Assembly (NCBI GenBank): GCA_041592975.1
Contig: JBFHOZ010000002.1
Span: forward strand, 1 to 33,176
Direction of reading: 5' to 3'
DNA length: 33,176 nucleotides
From: BM707 sp041592975
Lineage (GTDB): Bacteria; Desulfobacterota; Desulfuromonadia; Desulfuromonadales; UBA2294
The notes beneath the pieces were generated by a model that ran no database searches, had not been told where the DNA came from, and saw nothing but the letters and a program-made list of their open reading frames with translations. Shown here one piece after another: positions 31,714 to 33,176 of this stretch; the stretch's first letter is position 1, and every line of letters begins with the position of its first letter. The translations under genes were made by a program, and so were the position numbers.

Positions 31714-32208
31714 ATGCGCCTCAAGTCTCCACTGTTCTCGTTTGTCCTGATGCTTCTGTTCATCTCACTGCCGATCGATTCTCGGGCTCAGGACGGGCGG
31801 AATGCGCCCGTCAGCCCGGGAGAGACCGCTGTCCAGGCCGACATCCTGCCGCCGGCTGCCGTTCCCCTCGGCGAGCAGGAGCAGAACGGCATCCTGGCGC
31901 AGGCGTGGTTTTATCGTCCGCCAGCCTCCGCAACCGGGTCGTCGCCGGACGGGAATCGTCCGAACGCGGTGCTTTTTCTCCGTTTCCTGTCGGTCGAAAA
32001 CTACCTGCCGGTCGAAAAGGGACTTGTCGCCTACAAGATTGAAAACGAAGAGGCGGTAGCGCCGCCGGCGAGGAAAATGCTGTTCCGGGAGGGCTATTTC
32101 GTTGCCGATCTCGAACCGTTATCCCGCGGCAAGTACCTCCTGCGTATCGGCAGCAAGCTTGAGGACGAAAAAAAACGCCAGTTTCACTTTGACCTGACGA
32201 TCAGGTAA
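31714..32208 (+). CDS. Secreted protein of unknown function in the GspAB operon
   Basis: A 164-residue protein with a clear signal peptide (residues 1-25, MRLKSPLFSFVLMLLFISLP then cleavage near SRA). I do not recognise a family. After a proline-rich stretch comes a compact beta-rich region (NAVLFLRFLSVENYLPVEKG, FREGYFVADLEPLSRGKYLL and FHFDLTIR) that looks like an Ig-like or FixH-type periplasmic domain, but this is only an impression. The ATG at 31714 has GGGAGG seven bases upstream; a TTG at 31690 is less likely. It lies 44 bases after the GspB-like gene, so it may be an accessory part of that secretion module. Confidence 0.75.
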   Translation: MRLKSPLFSFVLMLLFISLPIDSRAQDGRNAPVSPGETAVQADILPPAAVPLGEQEQNGILAQAWFYRPPASATGSSPDGNRPNAVLFLRFLSVENYLPVEKGLVAYKIENEEAVAPPARKMLFREGYFVADLEPLSRGKYLLRIGSKLEDEKKRQFHFDLTIR

Positions 32209-32267
32209 GTCAACGGGCCGTCGCACGGATACGGCCCCTGTTTCTGTCCGGCCGGAGCTCAACACGG

Positions 32268-32681
32268 ATGAATCCAGACCACGCGGCAATGCATTGTCGC
32301 AAATGCCTATATCTGAGGATTATTGCCGCCGTTTGCTGGTCTGTCGGCCTGGTGTCGCTTTCGCTTCTGCCGGACATGGACGCTCCGCTGCTTTTCAGGG
32401 GACAGGACAAGGTGCTTCATTTCTGCTCTTATCTGCTGCTGGCCTGGCTCACCTGCAGAGTGCTGCAGATCTATTCCTCAGGCAGGGGAAAAAAACTCCT
32501 GATGACATTGACGTACTGCCTGGTTCTTGGCGCATTGCTTGAGCTTGCCCAGGGGCTTTTCATTCCCGGCCGTACGGCCGAATGGCTCGATGTGCTGGCC
32601 AATGCCGCCGGTGCGGCGAGCGGCTGTGCTTTATTCTGTCTGTGGCCCCTGCCATCCTCCAGACGTGATGATAAGCCGTAA
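32268..32681 (+). CDS. VanZ-family membrane protein
   Basis: A 137-residue membrane protein with four hydrophobic segments. The VanZ pattern is present: SLLPDMDAP after the first helix, GQDKVLHFCSYLLLAWL, ALLELAQGLFIPGRTAEWLD and VLANAAGAASG. VanZ-like proteins are associated with teicoplanin tolerance in enterococci, but in Gram-negative bacteria the role is not known. GGAG lies 10 bases before the ATG. Its last 14 bases overlap the start of the next gene. Whether it belongs to the GspAB unit is uncertain: a 59-base gap separates it from the secreted protein gene. Confidence 0.85.
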   Translation: MNPDHAAMHCRKCLYLRIIAAVCWSVGLVSLSLLPDMDAPLLFRGQDKVLHFCSYLLLAWLTCRVLQIYSSGRGKKLLMTLTYCLVLGALLELAQGLFIPGRTAEWLDVLANAAGAASGCALFCLWPLPSSRRDDKP

Positions 32682-33176
32682 CCGCCTCATCGAGACGTTG
32701 CGTACCGGAACGCTCGCCCTGACCGCGACCAATCGTCTCGCCCGCCAGATCGTTGCCGATTATGATCAGGCCATGATCGACGCCGGGCTGACTGCCTGGC
32801 GTCGACCGCCGGTGCAGACGCTCGAAGCCTGGCACGCCGACGCGGCGGCGAAGCTTTACGGCGGCGATGCGCGCCTGTTGAGTCAGCAGCAGGCGTCCTG
32901 CGTCTGGGAAGAGATTGTCAGGGACGATCTTCAGATGCAGCAGCACGATCTGCTGCTCGTGCAGCCGACCGTGAAGAAGGCGCGGCAGGCATACCGGCTG
33001 CTGTGCGATTACGGGGCGACTTTCGATCCGTCCGTTTCGTCGGAAGACCAACGGGCCTACTGGCGCTGGCATCAAGCCTGGGAACAGCACCTGCAGGAGA
33101 AGGGGTGGCTGGACCCTGCGACGACGCTGCGGCTGGTCGTCGATGCCATCGAAGCCGGCACGCTGGCGGTCGGCGA
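32668..33176 (+). CDS. Probable PD-(D/E)XK/AddB-like DNA repair protein (5' part only)
   Basis: An open frame runs from the ATG at 32668 to the window end with no stop, giving 169 residues. It begins MISRNRLIETLRTGTLALTA, then TNRLARQIVADYDQA and PPVQTLEAWH, which resembles the N-terminus of the helicase-like, AddB-related repair proteins that end in a PD-(D/E)XK nuclease domain. The nuclease domain itself would be outside the window, so the assignment rests on the N-terminal pattern alone. The start overlaps the VanZ-family gene by 14 bases, which suggests coupling. A partner AddA-like helicase might follow. Confidence 0.65.
   Translation, partial: MISRNRLIETLRTGTLALTATNRLARQIVADYDQAMIDAGLTAWRRPPVQTLEAWHADAAAKLYGGDARLLSQQQASCVWEEIVRDDLQMQQHDLLLVQPTVKKARQAYRLLCDYGATFDPSVSSEDQRAYWRWHQAWEQHLQEKGWLDPATTLRLVVDAIEAGTLAVG

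Overview
This window is a gene-dense, GC-rich chromosomal segment from what looks like a member of the Desulfuromonadia (Geobacter, Desulfuromonas and Pelobacter relatives). That placement is inferred from gene content and order, not from a database search. Supporting points are the fused DHBP synthase/GTP cyclohydrolase II (RibBA), the block nrdR-ribD-ribE-ribBA-ribH-nusB, the order pheS-pheT-ihfA-merR-surE-pcm ahead of nlpD-rpoS, and a GspA/GspB pair. I see no integrase, transposase, CRISPR array or prophage gene. The window is mostly core metabolism and information processing, and its most interesting signals are regulatory.

Layout. 1-620 (minus strand): the start of mazG, cut by the window edge. 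777-6940: a fatty acid/phospholipid operon (DUF177/YceD, rpmF, plsX, fabH, fabD, fabG, acpP, fabF) behind a strong sigma70 promoter whose -35 box sits inside a perfect inverted repeat. 6942-9669: rpiB, glyA, a dCMP deaminase and nrdR, i.e. pentose, one-carbon and deoxynucleotide supply. 9699-14121: the complete riboflavin pathway (ribD, ribE, ribBA, ribH), then nusB and a free-standing M17 aminopeptidase N-terminal-domain protein. 14151-15461: hom, closed by a strong terminator. 15611-17053: a FadL/OmpP1-type outer-membrane protein with lower GC, in its own unit. 17217-24074: tRNA-Val(GAC), thrS, infC (AUA start codon), rpmI, rplT, two tandem terminators, pheS and pheT. 24097-29344: ihfA with its own promoter, a MerR-type regulator, surE, pcm, a YqaA/DedA-like membrane protein, an NlpD-like lipoprotein with a degenerate LytM domain, rpoS, apt and tRNA-Arg(CCT). 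29535-32681: an ExeA/GspA-type AAA ATPase, a GspB-like protein, a small secreted protein and a VanZ-family membrane protein. 32668-33176: the beginning of a probable PD-(D/E)XK/AddB-like DNA repair protein, cut by the window end.

How the genes work together. The first half couples membrane lipid synthesis to a ribosomal protein and then runs into cofactor and nucleotide supply, with many genes abutting or overlapping by 1-4 bases, which suggests translational coupling. The second half is a translation block (two aminoacyl-tRNA synthetases, IF3, L35, L20) followed by a nucleoid protein and a stationary-phase module resembling the enterobacterial surE-pcm-nlpD-rpoS cluster. Several genes (fabF, glyA, thrS, pheS) begin just downstream of hairpins with little or no room for a new promoter, so partial termination or attenuation probably sets relative expression along the operons. 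No stretch longer than 300 bases lacks a gene; the longest gaps (about 190-210 bases) lie at 621-832 and 29345-29534.
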